A stretch of DNA of 64,000 nucleotides from Kangiella spongicola (GCF_003194565.2 NZ_QICH01000002.1:124001-188000), one strand, 5' to 3'. Shown: positions 23,457 through 34,787, counted from the first letter of the stretch. The notes: generated by a model not told the origin, from the letters alone. Made by a program: numbers and translations.

Positions 23457-26066
23457 TTATTCGTCCGTAGAGCTTTCGTCTGACTCAGAAACCTGGCTTT
23501 GCTCTTCTGCAAACTCGCCTTCTTCATCATCCTCAACGTCAAGCTCAACGATACGCTGTAGTCCCACTAGATCTTCGCCTTCATCCAATCTAATTAAACG
23601 AACCCCTTGCGTATTACGCCCCATCACACGAATATCATCTACACCAGTTCGGATTAATGTACCACCTTTACTGATCAGCATTACTTCATCGCCATCAATA
23701 ACAGGAACAGCAGAAACAACTTGGCCATTTCTTTCGCTCATCTGAATAGAGATCACACCTTGTCCACCACGTCCACGCAGTGGGTGATCATCAACAGCAG
23801 TACGTTTACCATAACCATTTTCGGTGGCCGTCAAGATCGAGCAGTTGTCTTCTGCCACTAACATTTGAATGACTTTAGCACCATCAGCTAGTTTCATACC
23901 GCGAACACCGCGAGCCGTACGGCCCATAGCACGAACGGCATCTTCACCGAAGCGAATTACCTTACCAGCATCACTAAACAACATGATTTCATCTTCGCCA
24001 GTGGTTTCCGCCACGCCAATCAATTCATCGTCATCAGCGATAGTCAGGGCGATAATACCGTTAGCTCGTGGGCGTGAGAATTGCTCAAGCGAAGTCTTCT
24101 TAACAGTACCGTTTGCAGTCGCCATAAAGACATATTTATCTTCTGAGTATTCACGAACCGGTAGAATGGCACTAATCTTTTCGTCTTTTTCTAGTGGTAG
24201 TACGTTTACGATAGGTTTACCACGCGAACCGCGACCGGCATTCGGTAATTCAAACACTTTCAACCAGTAAACTTTACCACGAGATGAGAAGCATAGAATT
24301 GTGTCGTGAGTCGAAGCAACAAGAAGGCGATCGATAAAATCCTCATCCTTCATTTTAGTGGCTGACTTACCACGACCACCACGTCGCTGCGCCTTGTAAT
24401 CAGACAGCGACTGATACTTCACATAGCCTTCGTGAGAAAGCGTCACCACGACATCTTCTTCAGTGATTAAGTCAGCAATGGTCAAGTCGAGTTTGCTGTC
24501 TAAAATTTCAGAGCGACGCTCATCACCAAAGGCTTCTTTAACTTCTTCTAACTCCTCACAAATCACTTCTAGCAAGCGCTCTTTACTCATGAGGATATGT
24601 AATAGCTCTTCGATAAGACCCAGCAAGTCTTTGTATTCGCTAATAATTTTATCGTGTTCAAGACCAGTAAGTTTATGTAAGCGTAACTCAAGAATAGCTT
24701 TTGCTTGCTCTTCTGACAGCTTATAGAAACCGTCATGGAAACCGAAATCGGCTGGCAAATGTTCCGGACGACAAGCTTCTGTACCAGCGCGTGCTAACAT
24801 ATCAGCAACCTGACCAGGCGCCCAGTTACGAGTCATTAACTCTTCTTTAGCTTCTTTCGGCGTTGGTGACTGCTTGATAAGTTCAATCACTTCATCAATA
24901 TTCGCCAAGGCAATGGCTAAACCTTCTAAAACGTGAGCTTTTTCACGCGCTTTGCGCAAGTCGAAAATCGTACGACGTGTCACCACTTCACGGCGGTGCG
25001 TCACAAAAGCATCAATCGCATCTTTTAGGTTAAACAAGCGTGGCTGACCATTATCCAGCGCCACCATGTTAATACCGAACACATTCTGCATTTGCGACTG
25101 GGCATAAAGGTTATTTAAGACCACTTCTGGCACTTCACCTTTGCGCAGCTCAATCACCATACGCATACCGTCTTTATCAGACTCATCGCGTAGACCTGTG
25201 ATGCCTTCAATCTTCTTTTCTTTAACTAGATCAGCAATTTTTTCTATCAGACGAGCTTTATTTACCTGATATGGTAGCTCCGTCACGACAATCGAATCTT
25301 TACCATTTTTAGGATCAGTTTCGACATGACTGCGTGCGCGTAAATAAATCTTACCGCGTCCAGTATGGTAAGCATCAACGATACCTGCGCGACCATTAAT
25401 AATAGCTGCCGTTGGGAAGTCTGGGCCTTTCACATATTCCATCAGCTCATTAATGGTGATGTCAGGATTTTCAATTAGTGCCAAACAGCCATCAATAACT
25501 TCATTTAAGTTATGCGGCGGAATATTGGTCGCCATACCAACCGCGATACCTGAAGAGCCGTTAACTAATAAGTTAGGAACTTTTGTTGGCAAAACCGTTG
25601 GCTCAGACTCGGAGCCATCGTAGTTATCCTCAAAATCGACTGTTTCTTTATCGAGATCGGCTAATAGCTGATGAGCCAACTTCATCATACGGACTTCCGT
25701 ATAACGCATAGCAGCCGCAGAGTCGCCATCAATCGAACCGAAGTTACCTTGACCATCGACTAACATATAACGTAGAGAGAACGGCTGAGCCATACGCACG
25801 ATAGTGTCATAAACCGCTGAATCGCCGTGAGGGTGGTATTTACCAATCACATCACCGACAACACGTGCCGACTTTTTATAAGGCTTGTTAAAATCATTAC
25901 CAAGTACATTCATGGCGTACAAGACACGTCTGTGTACAGGCTTAAGTCCATCACGAACATCTGGTAGTGCACGACCAACGATTACGCTCATGGCGTAATC
26001 CAGATAGGACATTTTTAGCTCATCTTCAATGTTGACCGGCAGGATCTCTTTGGCAAGTTCACCCAT
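23457..26066 (-). CDS. gyrA: DNA gyrase subunit A
   Basis: An 869-residue type IIA topoisomerase subunit. The catalytic tyrosine is Tyr122 (RYTEVRM). The quinolone-determining region reads GDSAVYD with Ser83 and Asp87, the susceptible form. The GyrA box QRRGGRG opens the C-terminal beta-pinwheel, and the tail is acidic ([11 protein letters not shown]). Length matches E. coli (875). Confidence 0.98.
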   Translation of the reverse strand: MGELAKEILPVNIEDELKMSYLDYAMSVIVGRALPDVRDGLKPVHRRVLYAMNVLGNDFNKPYKKSARVVGDVIGKYHPHGDSAVYDTIVRMAQPFSLRYMLVDGQGNFGSIDGDSAAAMRYTEVRMMKLAHQLLADLDKETVDFEDNYDGSESEPTVLPTKVPNLLVNGSSGIAVGMATNIPPHNLNEVIDGCLALIENPDITINELMEYVKGPDFPTAAIINGRAGIVDAYHTGRGKIYLRARSHVETDPKNGKDSIVVTELPYQVNKARLIEKIADLVKEKKIEGITGLRDESDKDGMRMVIELRKGEVPEVVLNNLYAQSQMQNVFGINMVALDNGQPRLFNLKDAIDAFVTHRREVVTRRTIFDLRKAREKAHVLEGLAIALANIDEVIELIKQSPTPKEAKEELMTRNWAPGQVADMLARAGTEACRPEHLPADFGFHDGFYKLSEEQAKAILELRLHKLTGLEHDKIISEYKDLLGLIEELLHILMSKERLLEVICEELEEVKEAFGDERRSEILDSKLDLTIADLITEEDVVVTLSHEGYVKYQSLSDYKAQRRGGRGKSATKMKDEDFIDRLLVASTHDTILCFSSRGKVYWLKVFELPNAGRGSRGKPIVNVLPLEKDEKISAILPVREYSEDKYVFMATANGTVKKTSLEQFSRPRANGIIALTIADDDELIGVAETTGEDEIMLFSDAGKVIRFGEDAVRAMGRTARGVRGMKLADGAKVIQMLVAEDNCSILTATENGYGKRTAVDDHPLRGRGGQGVISIQMSERNGQVVSAVPVIDGDEVMLISKGGTLIRTGVDDIRVMGRNTQGVRLIRLDEGEDLVGLQRIVELDVEDDEEGEFAEEQSQVSESDESSTDE

Positions 26067-26226
26067 TCTGAAAAACCCTTTAAATTCTGATAGTTATAGT
26101 TAGTAGCTCAAAGACATTATGCTTCGATTTAAGCAGAGAATTCTAACACAGACCTCTATTTTTCGCTAATTTTTATGATTAACTCAGTATGTTTTTTGAA
26201 CGATTCAGCAATATATTTTTGATTGC

Positions 26227-26255
26227 TTAGGAATTAGGCTTTTGTTGAGTATAAT
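26227..26255 (+). promoter_or_regulatory. Predicted promoter of mtaD-ubiG-gph
   Basis: TTAGGA (26227-26232), 17-bp spacer, perfect TATAAT (26250-26255), about 40 bases before the TTG start of the deaminase gene. Confidence 0.6.
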
Positions 26256-26294
26256 GGCCTCTGATAACTCATTGATTATTGAAGTGGCAACGCT

Positions 26295-27650
26295 TTGAGC
26301 CAGACCGCGGAGCAAACAACCTTGAATCAAGTTGAACAGATCATTAGTCCAGAGTGGATTATCCCAATTAGCCATAATGGCCACTCACAGCCTAAGCCGT
26401 TAAAGCAGCATTCCATCGCTATCAACAAGCAAAAAATCGTTGCCATTGCGCCGACCGATTCGCTACTCAAGGATTATCAAACCGATAATCACTTGTCCCT
26501 TCCAGGCCAAGCTCTGCTGCCAGGTTTTGTAAACTGTCACACCCACGCTGCTATGAGTTTGTTTAAAGGCTTATCAGACGATTTGCCATTAATGATGTGG
26601 CTTGAGAATCATATATGGCCGGCAGAGAAGAAATGGGTGGATGATAAGTTTTGCGAAGATGGCGTAACCCTAGCTATAGCGGAAATGTTACTGTCAGGCA
26701 CCACCTGCTTTAATGATATGTATTTTCAACCCAACATGACGGCCAAGGTTAGCCAAGATCTTGGTATGCGAGCCATGGTTGGCATGCTTATCTTTGACTT
26801 CCCTTCAGTTTGGGGTTCAGGTTGGGAAGCATATCTTAAAAAAGGTTTAAGCCTTCGCGACGATTATAAACACAGCGATTTATTAAGCTTTGCTTTCGCG
26901 CCCCATGCGCCTTACACCGTTTCTGACGAGCCGTTGCGAAAAGTCTCGACCTTGAGCAATGAACTATCTATACCGGTTCATATGCATATTCATGAAACGG
27001 CACACGAAATCAAAGAAAGCTTATCGCAGTATGGCAAACGCCCTTTGAAACGCTTGCAGGAATTAGACCTCGTTAATCCAAACTTAATCGCTGTGCACAT
27101 GACGCAGTTGCAACGCAATGAAATAGAAACTATCGCCAGTCATGGCGTTTCTGTGGTTCATTGCCCGCAGTCCAACATGAAGCTCGCTAGCGGAATAAGC
27201 CCCGTTCAAGATTTGATGACCGCGGGCGTTAATGTCGCGTTAGGCACAGACGGTAACGCCAGTAACAATGATCTAAATATGTTCTCAGAAATGAAAACCG
27301 CATCATTGCTAAGCAAAGTTTATACTGGCTCTGCACAAGCCTGCTCCGCCGCCGATATCTTATACAGCGCGACTATGGGTGGCGCCAAAGCACTTGGCTT
27401 AGAAGAAACCTGCGGTTCGCTGGAAGTGGGTAAAGCTGCTGACATGGTGGCGATTAACCTCGATACCATCCAAGCGCAGCCACTCTATGATCCTGTTTCG
27501 CAAATCGTATATACTGCTGGTCGCGAACAAGTATCACACGTATGGGTTAATGGTAAACTACAAGTTAAAGATGGCCAGTTAACCCAAATGGATCAGGGCA
27601 AACTTATTGCCATGGCCAAGAACTGGCGCAACAAAATTCAAGACTCATAA
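26295..27650 (+). CDS. mtaD: TRZ/ATZ-family amidohydrolase (MTA/SAH deaminase type)
   Basis: A 451-residue metal-dependent hydrolase. Metal and catalytic motifs: [47 protein letters not shown] and [14 protein letters not shown]. The family deaminates 5'-methylthioadenosine and/or S-adenosylhomocysteine. The start is TTG at 26295, with no better upstream choice because the neighbouring GTG frame closes at once. The position directly before ubiG, a SAM-dependent methyltransferase gene, is conserved in gammaproteobacteria and fits removal of SAH-type products. Exact substrate uncertain. Confidence 0.85.
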   Translation: MSQTAEQTTLNQVEQIISPEWIIPISHNGHSQPKPLKQHSIAINKQKIVAIAPTDSLLKDYQTDNHLSLPGQALLPGFVNCHTHAAMSLFKGLSDDLPLMMWLENHIWPAEKKWVDDKFCEDGVTLAIAEMLLSGTTCFNDMYFQPNMTAKVSQDLGMRAMVGMLIFDFPSVWGSGWEAYLKKGLSLRDDYKHSDLLSFAFAPHAPYTVSDEPLRKVSTLSNELSIPVHMHIHETAHEIKESLSQYGKRPLKRLQELDLVNPNLIAVHMTQLQRNEIETIASHGVSVVHCPQSNMKLASGISPVQDLMTAGVNVALGTDGNASNNDLNMFSEMKTASLLSKVYTGSAQACSAADILYSATMGGAKALGLEETCGSLEVGKAADMVAINLDTIQAQPLYDPVSQIVYTAGREQVSHVWVNGKLQVKDGQLTQMDQGKLIAMAKNWRNKIQDS

Positions 27651-27660
27651 GGCAAACCGA

Positions 27661-28389
27661 ATGTCCGAAGCACAAGACAAGCAAAAGCAGCCAAACGTTG
27701 ATCCTCATGAAATCAACAAGTTCGAACAAATGGCGTCACGTTGGTGGGATAAAGAAGGCGACTTCAAGCCACTGCATGACATCAACCCATTACGCTTGAA
27801 GTTCATCAGAGATCGTGTCGGCAACTTAAATGGTAAGAAAATTTTAGATGTCGGCTGTGGTGGCGGTATTTTATCAGAGGCTTTAGCCAAAGAAGGCGCC
27901 ATTGTCACCGGTATTGATATGGGCGAGATGCCACTGCAAGTGGCTAAACTGCACAAGCTAGAATCCGGTGTTGAGATTGATTACTTGCAATCTACCGCTG
28001 AAGACTTCGCCGAGCAACACCCGGGCGAGTTTGATGTTGTGACCTGTTTAGAAATGCTAGAGCACGTGCCGGAGCCTGACTCGATCATTAAAGCCTGCCG
28101 TAAACTGGTGAAAGACGATGGTGATGTTTTCTTCTCTACCATCAACCGTAATCCTAAAAGCTTTTTATTCGCAATTGTGGGCGCTGAATATTTGCTTCAG
28201 ATGTTACCAAAAGGCACCCACGATTTTAAAAAGTTTATTCGCCCTTCTGAGCTTGAAGCTTGGAGCCGCCCCAATGGTTTAACTTTTAAAAGCATCGAAG
28301 GCATGCACTACAATCCATTAACTAAGAAATACTGGATGAGTGATAATGTCGATGTGAACTATATTGTTCATACCGAGCCTAGTAACTAA
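27661..28389 (+). CDS. ubiG: Ubiquinone biosynthesis O-methyltransferase UbiG
   Basis: A 242-residue class I SAM methyltransferase performing the two O-methylations of ubiquinone synthesis. Motifs: [35 protein letters not shown] (SAM-binding), [11 protein letters not shown] and [13 protein letters not shown] took the ATG at 27661, ten bases after the mtaD stop; the longer frame from 27607 only covers the mtaD end. It is followed two bases later by gph. Confidence 0.96.
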   Translation: MSEAQDKQKQPNVDPHEINKFEQMASRWWDKEGDFKPLHDINPLRLKFIRDRVGNLNGKKILDVGCGGGILSEALAKEGAIVTGIDMGEMPLQVAKLHKLESGVEIDYLQSTAEDFAEQHPGEFDVVTCLEMLEHVPEPDSIIKACRKLVKDDGDVFFSTINRNPKSFLFAIVGAEYLLQMLPKGTHDFKKFIRPSELEAWSRPNGLTFKSIEGMHYNPLTKKYWMSDNVDVNYIVHTEPSN

Positions 28390-28391
28390 CC

Positions 28392-29048
28392 ATGAAACAG
28401 ACGATTACCGGGGTGTTGTTTGATTTAGACGGCACCTTGCTTGATACCGCACCGGATATGGCACTGGCGCTAAACATACAGCGTGAGTTACACAATCTCC
28501 CCCCTCTTCCTTATTCAGAAATCCGCCCCTATGTATCGCACGGCGCCTTAGCAATGCTTAGAATTGGCTTTGCTATTAGAGCCGACGATGAAAACTTTCA
28601 GGGCATGAGGGAGCAATATTTACAAATATACTCTGAAAATATTGCCGTAAAGACACGGCTTTTTGATGACTTAGAAGATGTTCTGCAACAACTTGAGCAA
28701 CGCTCCGTAAAGTGGGGGGTTGTGACTAACAAGCCGGAATTTCTGACCCAACCACTATTGCGCCAACTCAATCTCGACAGTCGAGCTTCGACAGTGATTA
28801 GCGGCGATACCATAGAACCGAGAAAGCCCAACCCTGCACCGCTATTTGCTGCTTGTAAAGAAGCAGGATTAACTCCTTCGCAGTGTGTGTATGTTGGAGA
28901 TGCTGAACGCGATATTGCTGCTGGGCGTGGTGCTGGGATGAAAACTGTACTGGCTAACTGGGGCTATATTTCGCCAGAGGATAACACTCAAAAATGGGAA
29001 GCTGATATGGCTGTAGAGTCCCCGCTTGAGTTACTTAAGTTACTTTAA
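28392..29048 (+). CDS. gph: HAD-superfamily phosphatase, phosphoglycolate phosphatase type
   Basis: A 218-residue HAD-IA hydrolase: motif I FDLDGTLLDTAPDM, motif II GVVTNKP, motif III with KPNPAPLFAACKE, and motif IV VYVGDAERDIAAGR. Placement right after ubiG matches the gph/mupP position in gammaproteobacteria; in Pseudomonas the homologue MupP dephosphorylates MurNAc-6-phosphate in peptidoglycan recycling, so that role is possible. Its end overlaps the convergent GGDEF/EAL gene by four bases. Confidence 0.88.
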   Translation: MKQTITGVLFDLDGTLLDTAPDMALALNIQRELHNLPPLPYSEIRPYVSHGALAMLRIGFAIRADDENFQGMREQYLQIYSENIAVKTRLFDDLEDVLQQLEQRSVKWGVVTNKPEFLTQPLLRQLNLDSRASTVISGDTIEPRKPNPAPLFAACKEAGLTPSQCVYVGDAERDIAAGRGAGMKTVLANWGYISPEDNTQKWEADMAVESPLELLKLL

Positions 29049-32047
29049 TCAGAAACCTGACTAACTTTGTGGTTACTTAAATATTTTATAAGGTCTTCGG
29101 GGAAGAGCGGCTTAGAATACAAATATCCCTGCACATAGTCACAACCGTACTCCATGAGTAACTTGATTTGCTCCATAGTCTCCACTCCTTCAACTACTGA
29201 GTAGAGTTTAAAGCTCTTCGCCAAGCGCAAAATATTCTGAACAATAACTTTATTATCCACACCACCATCAAGAGGGCCATCTTCGCCTAGTGTTGCGATG
29301 AAAGACTTATCGATTTTAACTTTGGCTACAGGTAAGCTAGCTAATAAACTTATCGATGAATAACCCGTACCAAAATCGTCAAGCGCACAAGTCACACCAA
29401 TATTGGTCAGTTGCTCAAGAAGCTTTTTCGACTTATCGAGATCTATCATTGCCGCCGTTTCAGTAACCTCAACTCCTATATGGTTTGAAGTAACATCGTA
29501 TTTCTCCAACAATGACTTTAAAACGCTTAAAAAGTCATCCCTTAATAAATCCTTAGGGGAAACGTTAATCGAAACCTTTAATGAGTGTCCTTGCCTTTTC
29601 CACTGTGCCACTTGCTTTATTGCAGACTCTAACACCCAGTTTGTTAAGGCATGAATTAAGTTTGTTTCTTCAGCAATATCGACAATAACATCTGGCGGAA
29701 CATAGCCTCTTTCGGGATGCTCCCAGCGAAGTAAGCTTTCCATATATTCAATTTTTCCAGTGTAGGGAGAAAGTACAGGTTGATAAGCAAGCTTAAACTG
29801 CTCTATCTCAATAGCTCGAATAATATCCTTCTCTATTTGATAACGCTCTCTCGAATTAACCGTCACACTTTCTTCATGAAAAGCGTAGTTCTTTGTAGAA
29901 TTCTTCAGTTGCTTGACTGTATTTTCAGCAGCTCTAAGTAACTCTTCAGCCGAGCTGCTCACTTCCGGGGAAGATACGATTCCTGCCCTAAGCGTAACTT
30001 TTAAGTCTATTCCATCGATGGTGACTATATTGCTGTAGGCTAATAATATATCTTCAACGAGTTTCGTTACTTTTTGATTATCAACATTATGCAACACTCC
30101 CGCGAACTCATCATCACCAGCACGAGCAATGAAACTGAAGACTTTACTGTATTTTTCGAGAGAGTTTGCAACTCGCTGGATAACTTTATCGCCCACCCAG
30201 TTCCCATGAGCACTATTTATGAGGTGCAGCTTGGCTATATCAATATAGACTAAAGTCAGCTGGTCATTACTATCAATCTCGCCTTCTAGCGACTGTTCAA
30301 GATATTTAAATAATGAGTTTCGATTAGGTAACTCAGTCAGTTCGTCAAAGTGAGACAACTTATGTAGGGACATTTCAGAGTGCTTTTTAAGACTAATATC
30401 TCGGAAATTACTCACCACCCCTTTAACATTTTCGTCATGCAGCAAATTTACTAAAGTATTTTCAACCCAAATTGGCCCCCCTGACTTTTTGATAATTCGA
30501 TACTCAGGGATCCTTACGACATTGCCTGGTTTTGACAGCAGTTTTTTCCAAGCCTTTTTCGCAATTACTCTATCTTCAGGGAAGATAAATTCGGAACCTT
30601 TTAAGCCGATAGCCTCATCTTCTCGATAACCTAGCAGTTTATGCGCGCTAGCAGTCGCGAATTTTAATACTCCCGATTCATCGTAAAGCGCAATGCCCTC
30701 AAAGGCGTTTTCTACCAATGAACGATAATAGTGCTCTTTGCGCTTCACTTCCGCCTTGAGCTCTCGACGCTCTGTAACATCCCTAATGGTTCCAATTTCA
30801 GAAGACGGAGTTCCGTCGTCAGCTCTTCTGAAAGCCACAGCGTAGTTCTGAATATGTCTATATTTACCTGATTTGTGCTTAAGTCGAGCTTCTGAAAATA
30901 TCACCTCGCCTTTAGCAGAGTTAACAATTCTCAATACTCGCTCTTTCAATAAATGCTGGTCATCAGGGTGAACTATTGGTAAAAAGCTTCGCCAGTTTGA
31001 AAAAGTGTTTTCTGGATAGCCCAATAATCTAGATAAGCGCTCTCGACCTAGAATAAAATCTTCTCGCTCAATATCAAAAGCATACACAATGTCCGGGGTT
31101 GTTTTGAGAACTTCCCTTAAGAATTCTTGGCTACTTTTAAGTTGTAAGAAGTTATCTTCACGAGCTTGCAGCTCTCTTGCCGTGGTGATAAAAGTATCGT
31201 CAAACTGGCGGCTGATAGCGAGCTCAAATTCTTTTGCTTGCCCAGCTACCGGAACATAACTAACCTTTTCCACTGTAGGCGACTGTAAACTCGATTTTTT
31301 ATAGAAGGGTAAAGTACTGTCGCCATTCGTGGTTTGTTCAAACTCTTGGATGCGCTTACCAATCAAACTACTCTTAGAGGCGCCCAGTAGCAAAGAAGCG
31401 CTATCGTTAATATCAAGAATCTTGCACGACTTATCCAGTAAAAATACTGGGTCTGGCAAATTATTTAGGATGGTACGACTTCTACTTTCGTTATTTTTTA
31501 AAGCTTTGTTCTGATATTTGAGTTGCTCAACTCGACTTTCTAAACGCTCGGTTTCTATTAATTGGTGCAGTTGAGGAGCTATGAGCCGTGCAACCTCTTC
31601 AATAACCGACCGGTGTTGTTCAGTGAAAAAGCCTACATTTTCATCTTCAAAATCTATAACCCCTATCAACCCCCCTTTATGAATCACCGGAACGGAGAGC
31701 TCAGAGTAAGCGTTTTCAATATGTTCTAGCCAAAAGCTACACTGGGTACGGTCTTCTATAATATATGTTTTTTGTTCTTCAGCAGCTCGACCAACGACAC
31801 CAGTGCCTAAGACGATGGGTTTTAATTTAAAGACTTTGCTGGTGGAGTTATTGATATAGGAAATGCAAAGTAGTTGGTTGTGGGATTTCTCAAAACGGAA
31901 AAAAGCACAGTCAAAGCTTTTTATATGTGCATATAGTACTTTAACTAATATTTCAGCTGCCTGCTGTAAGCTTTCACACTCAAGTAATTTCCGAGCGACT
32001 TCAAACAACAGCTCTTGGTGGTTTTTATTGGCTATATCTTTTTCCAT
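29045..32047 (-). CDS. GAF-PAS-GGDEF-EAL cyclic-di-GMP protein
   Basis: A 1000-residue signalling protein without transmembrane helices. It has an N-terminal GAF domain (about 10-160), three PAS/PAC modules (about 185-290, 305-430 and 435-560), a GGDEF domain (about 570-735) and an EAL domain (about 745-990). The GGDEF signature is changed to RAGDDEFA, so diguanylate cyclase activity is doubtful. The EAL domain keeps ESLLRWEHP, INVSPKDL, EVTETA and ALDDFGTGYSS, so c-di-GMP phosphodiesterase activity is likely. The redox, ligand or light cue cannot be read. It lies 34 bp after the histidine kinase gene on the same strand. Confidence 0.9.
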   Translation of the reverse strand: MEKDIANKNHQELLFEVARKLLECESLQQAAEILVKVLYAHIKSFDCAFFRFEKSHNQLLCISYINNSTSKVFKLKPIVLGTGVVGRAAEEQKTYIIEDRTQCSFWLEHIENAYSELSVPVIHKGGLIGVIDFEDENVGFFTEQHRSVIEEVARLIAPQLHQLIETERLESRVEQLKYQNKALKNNESRSRTILNNLPDPVFLLDKSCKILDINDSASLLLGASKSSLIGKRIQEFEQTTNGDSTLPFYKKSSLQSPTVEKVSYVPVAGQAKEFELAISRQFDDTFITTARELQAREDNFLQLKSSQEFLREVLKTTPDIVYAFDIEREDFILGRERLSRLLGYPENTFSNWRSFLPIVHPDDQHLLKERVLRIVNSAKGEVIFSEARLKHKSGKYRHIQNYAVAFRRADDGTPSSEIGTIRDVTERRELKAEVKRKEHYYRSLVENAFEGIALYDESGVLKFATASAHKLLGYREDEAIGLKGSEFIFPEDRVIAKKAWKKLLSKPGNVVRIPEYRIIKKSGGPIWVENTLVNLLHDENVKGVVSNFRDISLKKHSEMSLHKLSHFDELTELPNRNSLFKYLEQSLEGEIDSNDQLTLVYIDIAKLHLINSAHGNWVGDKVIQRVANSLEKYSKVFSFIARAGDDEFAGVLHNVDNQKVTKLVEDILLAYSNIVTIDGIDLKVTLRAGIVSSPEVSSSAEELLRAAENTVKQLKNSTKNYAFHEESVTVNSRERYQIEKDIIRAIEIEQFKLAYQPVLSPYTGKIEYMESLLRWEHPERGYVPPDVIVDIAEETNLIHALTNWVLESAIKQVAQWKRQGHSLKVSINVSPKDLLRDDFLSVLKSLLEKYDVTSNHIGVEVTETAAMIDLDKSKKLLEQLTNIGVTCALDDFGTGYSSISLLASLPVAKVKIDKSFIATLGEDGPLDGGVDNKVIVQNILRLAKSFKLYSVVEGVETMEQIKLLMEYGCDYVQGYLYSKPLFPEDLIKYLSNHKVSQVSD

Positions 32048-32081
32048 AAAAAAACGTTTTCACCATCTTAGTTCATAAATC

Positions 32082-34082
32082 TCAGTGGGTAAAATGTTTA
32101 TTTTTCCAACTTATGACAATACTTACTCCCCTCTTATCCGTATGGTTTTTGGCAATAATATGGCCGTTATGAAAGTTAGCTATCAGTTTTGCCAAGTACA
32201 ATCCTAAACCAAGATGCCCCCCTGAGTTCTTGCGGCTAGAGTGCATTAAGCTAAAAACTGATTTCAAAGACTTCTTCTCAATCATAGCGCCTCGGTTAGA
32301 GACTTCAAACACTAATCGCGAATCTTCTCTTTTAATAATGAGCTTTATGGGCTCAGACTTATCGTCAAAATCAACCGCATTGGTAATCAGCTTATCGACC
32401 ATCTGCACAAACAAGTCCCGCGAACCAGTTAACACAGCCTCATCAAGATTGGTCTCACACTCAAATCGATGCTGAGGCCAGTTTGTAGCGTAGGCATGAG
32501 TTAAGTCCTTTACAATCTCAACCACATCAAAAGAGTCTTTTTCGGCGCTCTTTATCGCCTGCTCCAGTCGCGTAGCCTCGCTAAGTCTGCTTAACGTTTG
32601 ACTCATGCGACTCGCGCCAGATTGCGCTGTATGTAGCATTTGCGCGTCTAGCTCAGATAAATTATCGATGCTTAAATTATCTAAGGAGCTGCGAATAATG
32701 GCGATAGGCGTCCGCAACTCATGATTCAGTCGCGCCACCAGCTTTTCTTGGTAATCATGATGCTGTTTTAATCGCGTGGTCAATTGCGAGAAGGTATTGG
32801 TCAAGTCAGCCACTTCATCATCGTAAGACTCCTCACGCTGAATCACATGACGAATCTGCCCCTGCTCGGTCACTGCTTCCTCAGTAATATCCCTTAGTTC
32901 CACAATCCGACGACTGTAATCTTTGCTTGATTGATAAAGCCACCAGACCATTAGTACCCAGAATAACAGCATTAATAACAACATTCTCAACCAGAAGTCA
33001 CGCAAATAGAGCTTTTGATTGATAGCCGAGGACTCAATGATCATGGCGCCAATAACCTGATCACCATCATACAAAGGCTTTAAAACACGAGAATAAGCAA
33101 GCAAACTCCCTTCATTAATCAGCTGCTCCTGAGCCTGCCCCGCTAATGTTTTATCCAGCTCATCGCTAGACAAACTAACCTTACTGCTTTTGGTTTCTAT
33201 CGGGCTTAAATCATTAAGCCATAAACGGTTACGCCAATGACCTTTGATGTCCTGGTGTGGCTGGCCATAGCCATAAACAATGTCACCATTTAAATTGGTT
33301 ACCATAACGCGGTAATCATCGGCCTTCAGTCTTGATAAGGCACCGACGCTAAGCATGCTGCTAAGCGCCACTTGCTCGAAGTTTGTGAAGGAATACAGGC
33401 CTTGTAATTTAGGGCCAGCCTCAGTCTGATCGACGTCGTGCACTTCGGCGCTAAACATACTTCCCACTAAATCACGGGGCAACCTAGCTTCTAACTGATA
33501 ACCATTGGTGGTTTCTTGCCAAACTGCATATACAGAGTTTATTTCTCGAACCCCAGTGCTGGTTTGTCGCAAAGCCGCGACTTTGCCTGGCGCTATTGGC
33601 ACAAACTGTAGGCGAAAGCCATCCAGTTGGAACTCGACTTTGTCCGATTGCCCAGTAACCTCAAGACTTTGGCGGTAGACGATATCGTCATCTTCAACTG
33701 ACAATAAGATATAAAAGTGTTGTTGATCTTCGACTAAACTCAGCTCTGCTCGTTGACCAAAGTTCTGAATTTTCTTAGTGAAGCCATGATAGGGATACCA
33801 CTCGTCGGAATAACCATCAATCAAAATCCCTGTCTCGCGCAGTGCAACATTCAAGCTCGGCTTAAGGCTGTCACTATCGAGTTTGTGCCTGAAATTGTTG
33901 TCGTGCTGTATCAGCTGCTCAAAAAAACTGCGCAGGTTGTTGGCTTGCTGAGTCGTTTGCTGAAAATTGTCGCGCTCTAAGTCACTCTCAAACTTACTAT
34001 CAATCAACCAACTGGCGAGCGGAATTAGCCAGAAAACACAGCTGATTAATAGAATTCGCCATTTGAGAGATAAGGACTTCAT
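32082..34082 (-). CDS. pdsS: Sensor histidine kinase, proteobacterial dedicated-sortase type (PdsS-like)
   Basis: A 666-residue membrane kinase with an N-terminal transmembrane helix (about 8-26). A long periplasmic region has a beta-rich, carbohydrate-binding-like part (LIDGYSDEWYPYHGF, FYILLSVEDDD, GYQLEARLPRDLVGS). A second helix (about 365-385, LLLMLLFWVLMVWWLYQ), HAMP, HisKA (HELRTPIAIIRSSLDNLS) and HATPase (GGHLGLGLYLAKLI) follow. From memory, this periplasmic layout matches kinases of the proteobacterial dedicated sortase system; no sortase gene is in the window. It pairs with the response regulator 12 bp upstream. Histidine kinase is certain; the subfamily is moderate. Confidence 0.8.
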   Translation of the reverse strand: MKSLSLKWRILLISCVFWLIPLASWLIDSKFESDLERDNFQQTTQQANNLRSFFEQLIQHDNNFRHKLDSDSLKPSLNVALRETGILIDGYSDEWYPYHGFTKKIQNFGQRAELSLVEDQQHFYILLSVEDDDIVYRQSLEVTGQSDKVEFQLDGFRLQFVPIAPGKVAALRQTSTGVREINSVYAVWQETTNGYQLEARLPRDLVGSMFSAEVHDVDQTEAGPKLQGLYSFTNFEQVALSSMLSVGALSRLKADDYRVMVTNLNGDIVYGYGQPHQDIKGHWRNRLWLNDLSPIETKSSKVSLSSDELDKTLAGQAQEQLINEGSLLAYSRVLKPLYDGDQVIGAMIIESSAINQKLYLRDFWLRMLLLMLLFWVLMVWWLYQSSKDYSRRIVELRDITEEAVTEQGQIRHVIQREESYDDEVADLTNTFSQLTTRLKQHHDYQEKLVARLNHELRTPIAIIRSSLDNLSIDNLSELDAQMLHTAQSGASRMSQTLSRLSEATRLEQAIKSAEKDSFDVVEIVKDLTHAYATNWPQHRFECETNLDEAVLTGSRDLFVQMVDKLITNAVDFDDKSEPIKLIIKREDSRLVFEVSNRGAMIEKKSLKSVFSLMHSSRKNSGGHLGLGLYLAKLIANFHNGHIIAKNHTDKRGVSIVISWKNKHFTH

Positions 34083-34094
34083 AATTGTCGAGTC

Positions 34095-34787
34095 TTAAGC
34101 CTGATTCCAGCGATAACCCATGCCATAAACAGTTTCAATCGAGTCGAACTCTTTATCGATTCGCTGAAACTTTTGTCGAATACGCTTGATGTGAGAGGTG
34201 ATCGTACTATCATCAACCACCGCTTTTACGGCCTGCATCAGCTGTTCGCGGTTTTTCACATGCCCAGGACGCGATACTAAAGCATTAACAATCCAAAATT
34301 CGCTGACCGTTAAGTCCACCAGCTGGCCGTTCCACTTAACGCTAAGCCTTTCATTGTCAATCTCTAGCGAGCCAACTTCATGGATAGCACTCGCATTAGG
34401 CGCAGTTTGCAGCGAGTCTAGGCGTCTAAACAACGCTGAAATTCGAGCAAGCAAATGTGGCAAACTAATATCTTTGGTTAAATAATCATCAGCTCCTAAG
34501 CGTAGCCCTGAAATAATATCCAGATCGCTATCCAAGGCCGTTAAAAAGATAATCGGTAGCTGCGTCGACTTTTGTCGTAAGCCCCGGCATATCTCAAATC
34601 CAGCCTCCTGCTCATTACCTAAACCAATATCGAGCAGGACTAAATCTGGCAAGCGGTTTGCAAAAGCTTTCTCAGCTTCTTGTTTGCTTTCATAAACCAC
34701 CACCTCGTAGCCTGCTTTTTTGAGCGCCATACTGTAGTTTTGTTGTAATAAAGGTTCGTCTTCTACGACTGCGATTCGCTTAGCCAT
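34095..34787 (-). CDS. pdsR: OmpR-family response regulator (PdsR-like)
   Basis: A 230-residue two-component regulator. The receiver domain (VVEDEPLLQQNYSMALKKAG, phosphoacceptor in LVLLDIGLGNE, IIFLTALDSD, Lys in DYLTKDISLPHLLARI) is joined to a winged-helix DNA-binding domain (LTVSEFWIVNALVSRPGHV, DDSTITSHIKRIRQKF, ETVYGMGYRW). The DIGLG and TKDISLPHLLARI motifs resemble what I recall of the dedicated-sortase response regulators. Co-transcribed with the kinase; divergent from yciK. Confidence 0.85.
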   Translation of the reverse strand: MAKRIAVVEDEPLLQQNYSMALKKAGYEVVVYESKQEAEKAFANRLPDLVLLDIGLGNEQEAGFEICRGLRQKSTQLPIIFLTALDSDLDIISGLRLGADDYLTKDISLPHLLARISALFRRLDSLQTAPNASAIHEVGSLEIDNERLSVKWNGQLVDLTVSEFWIVNALVSRPGHVKNREQLMQAVKAVVDDSTITSHIKRIRQKFQRIDKEFDSIETVYGMGYRWNQA

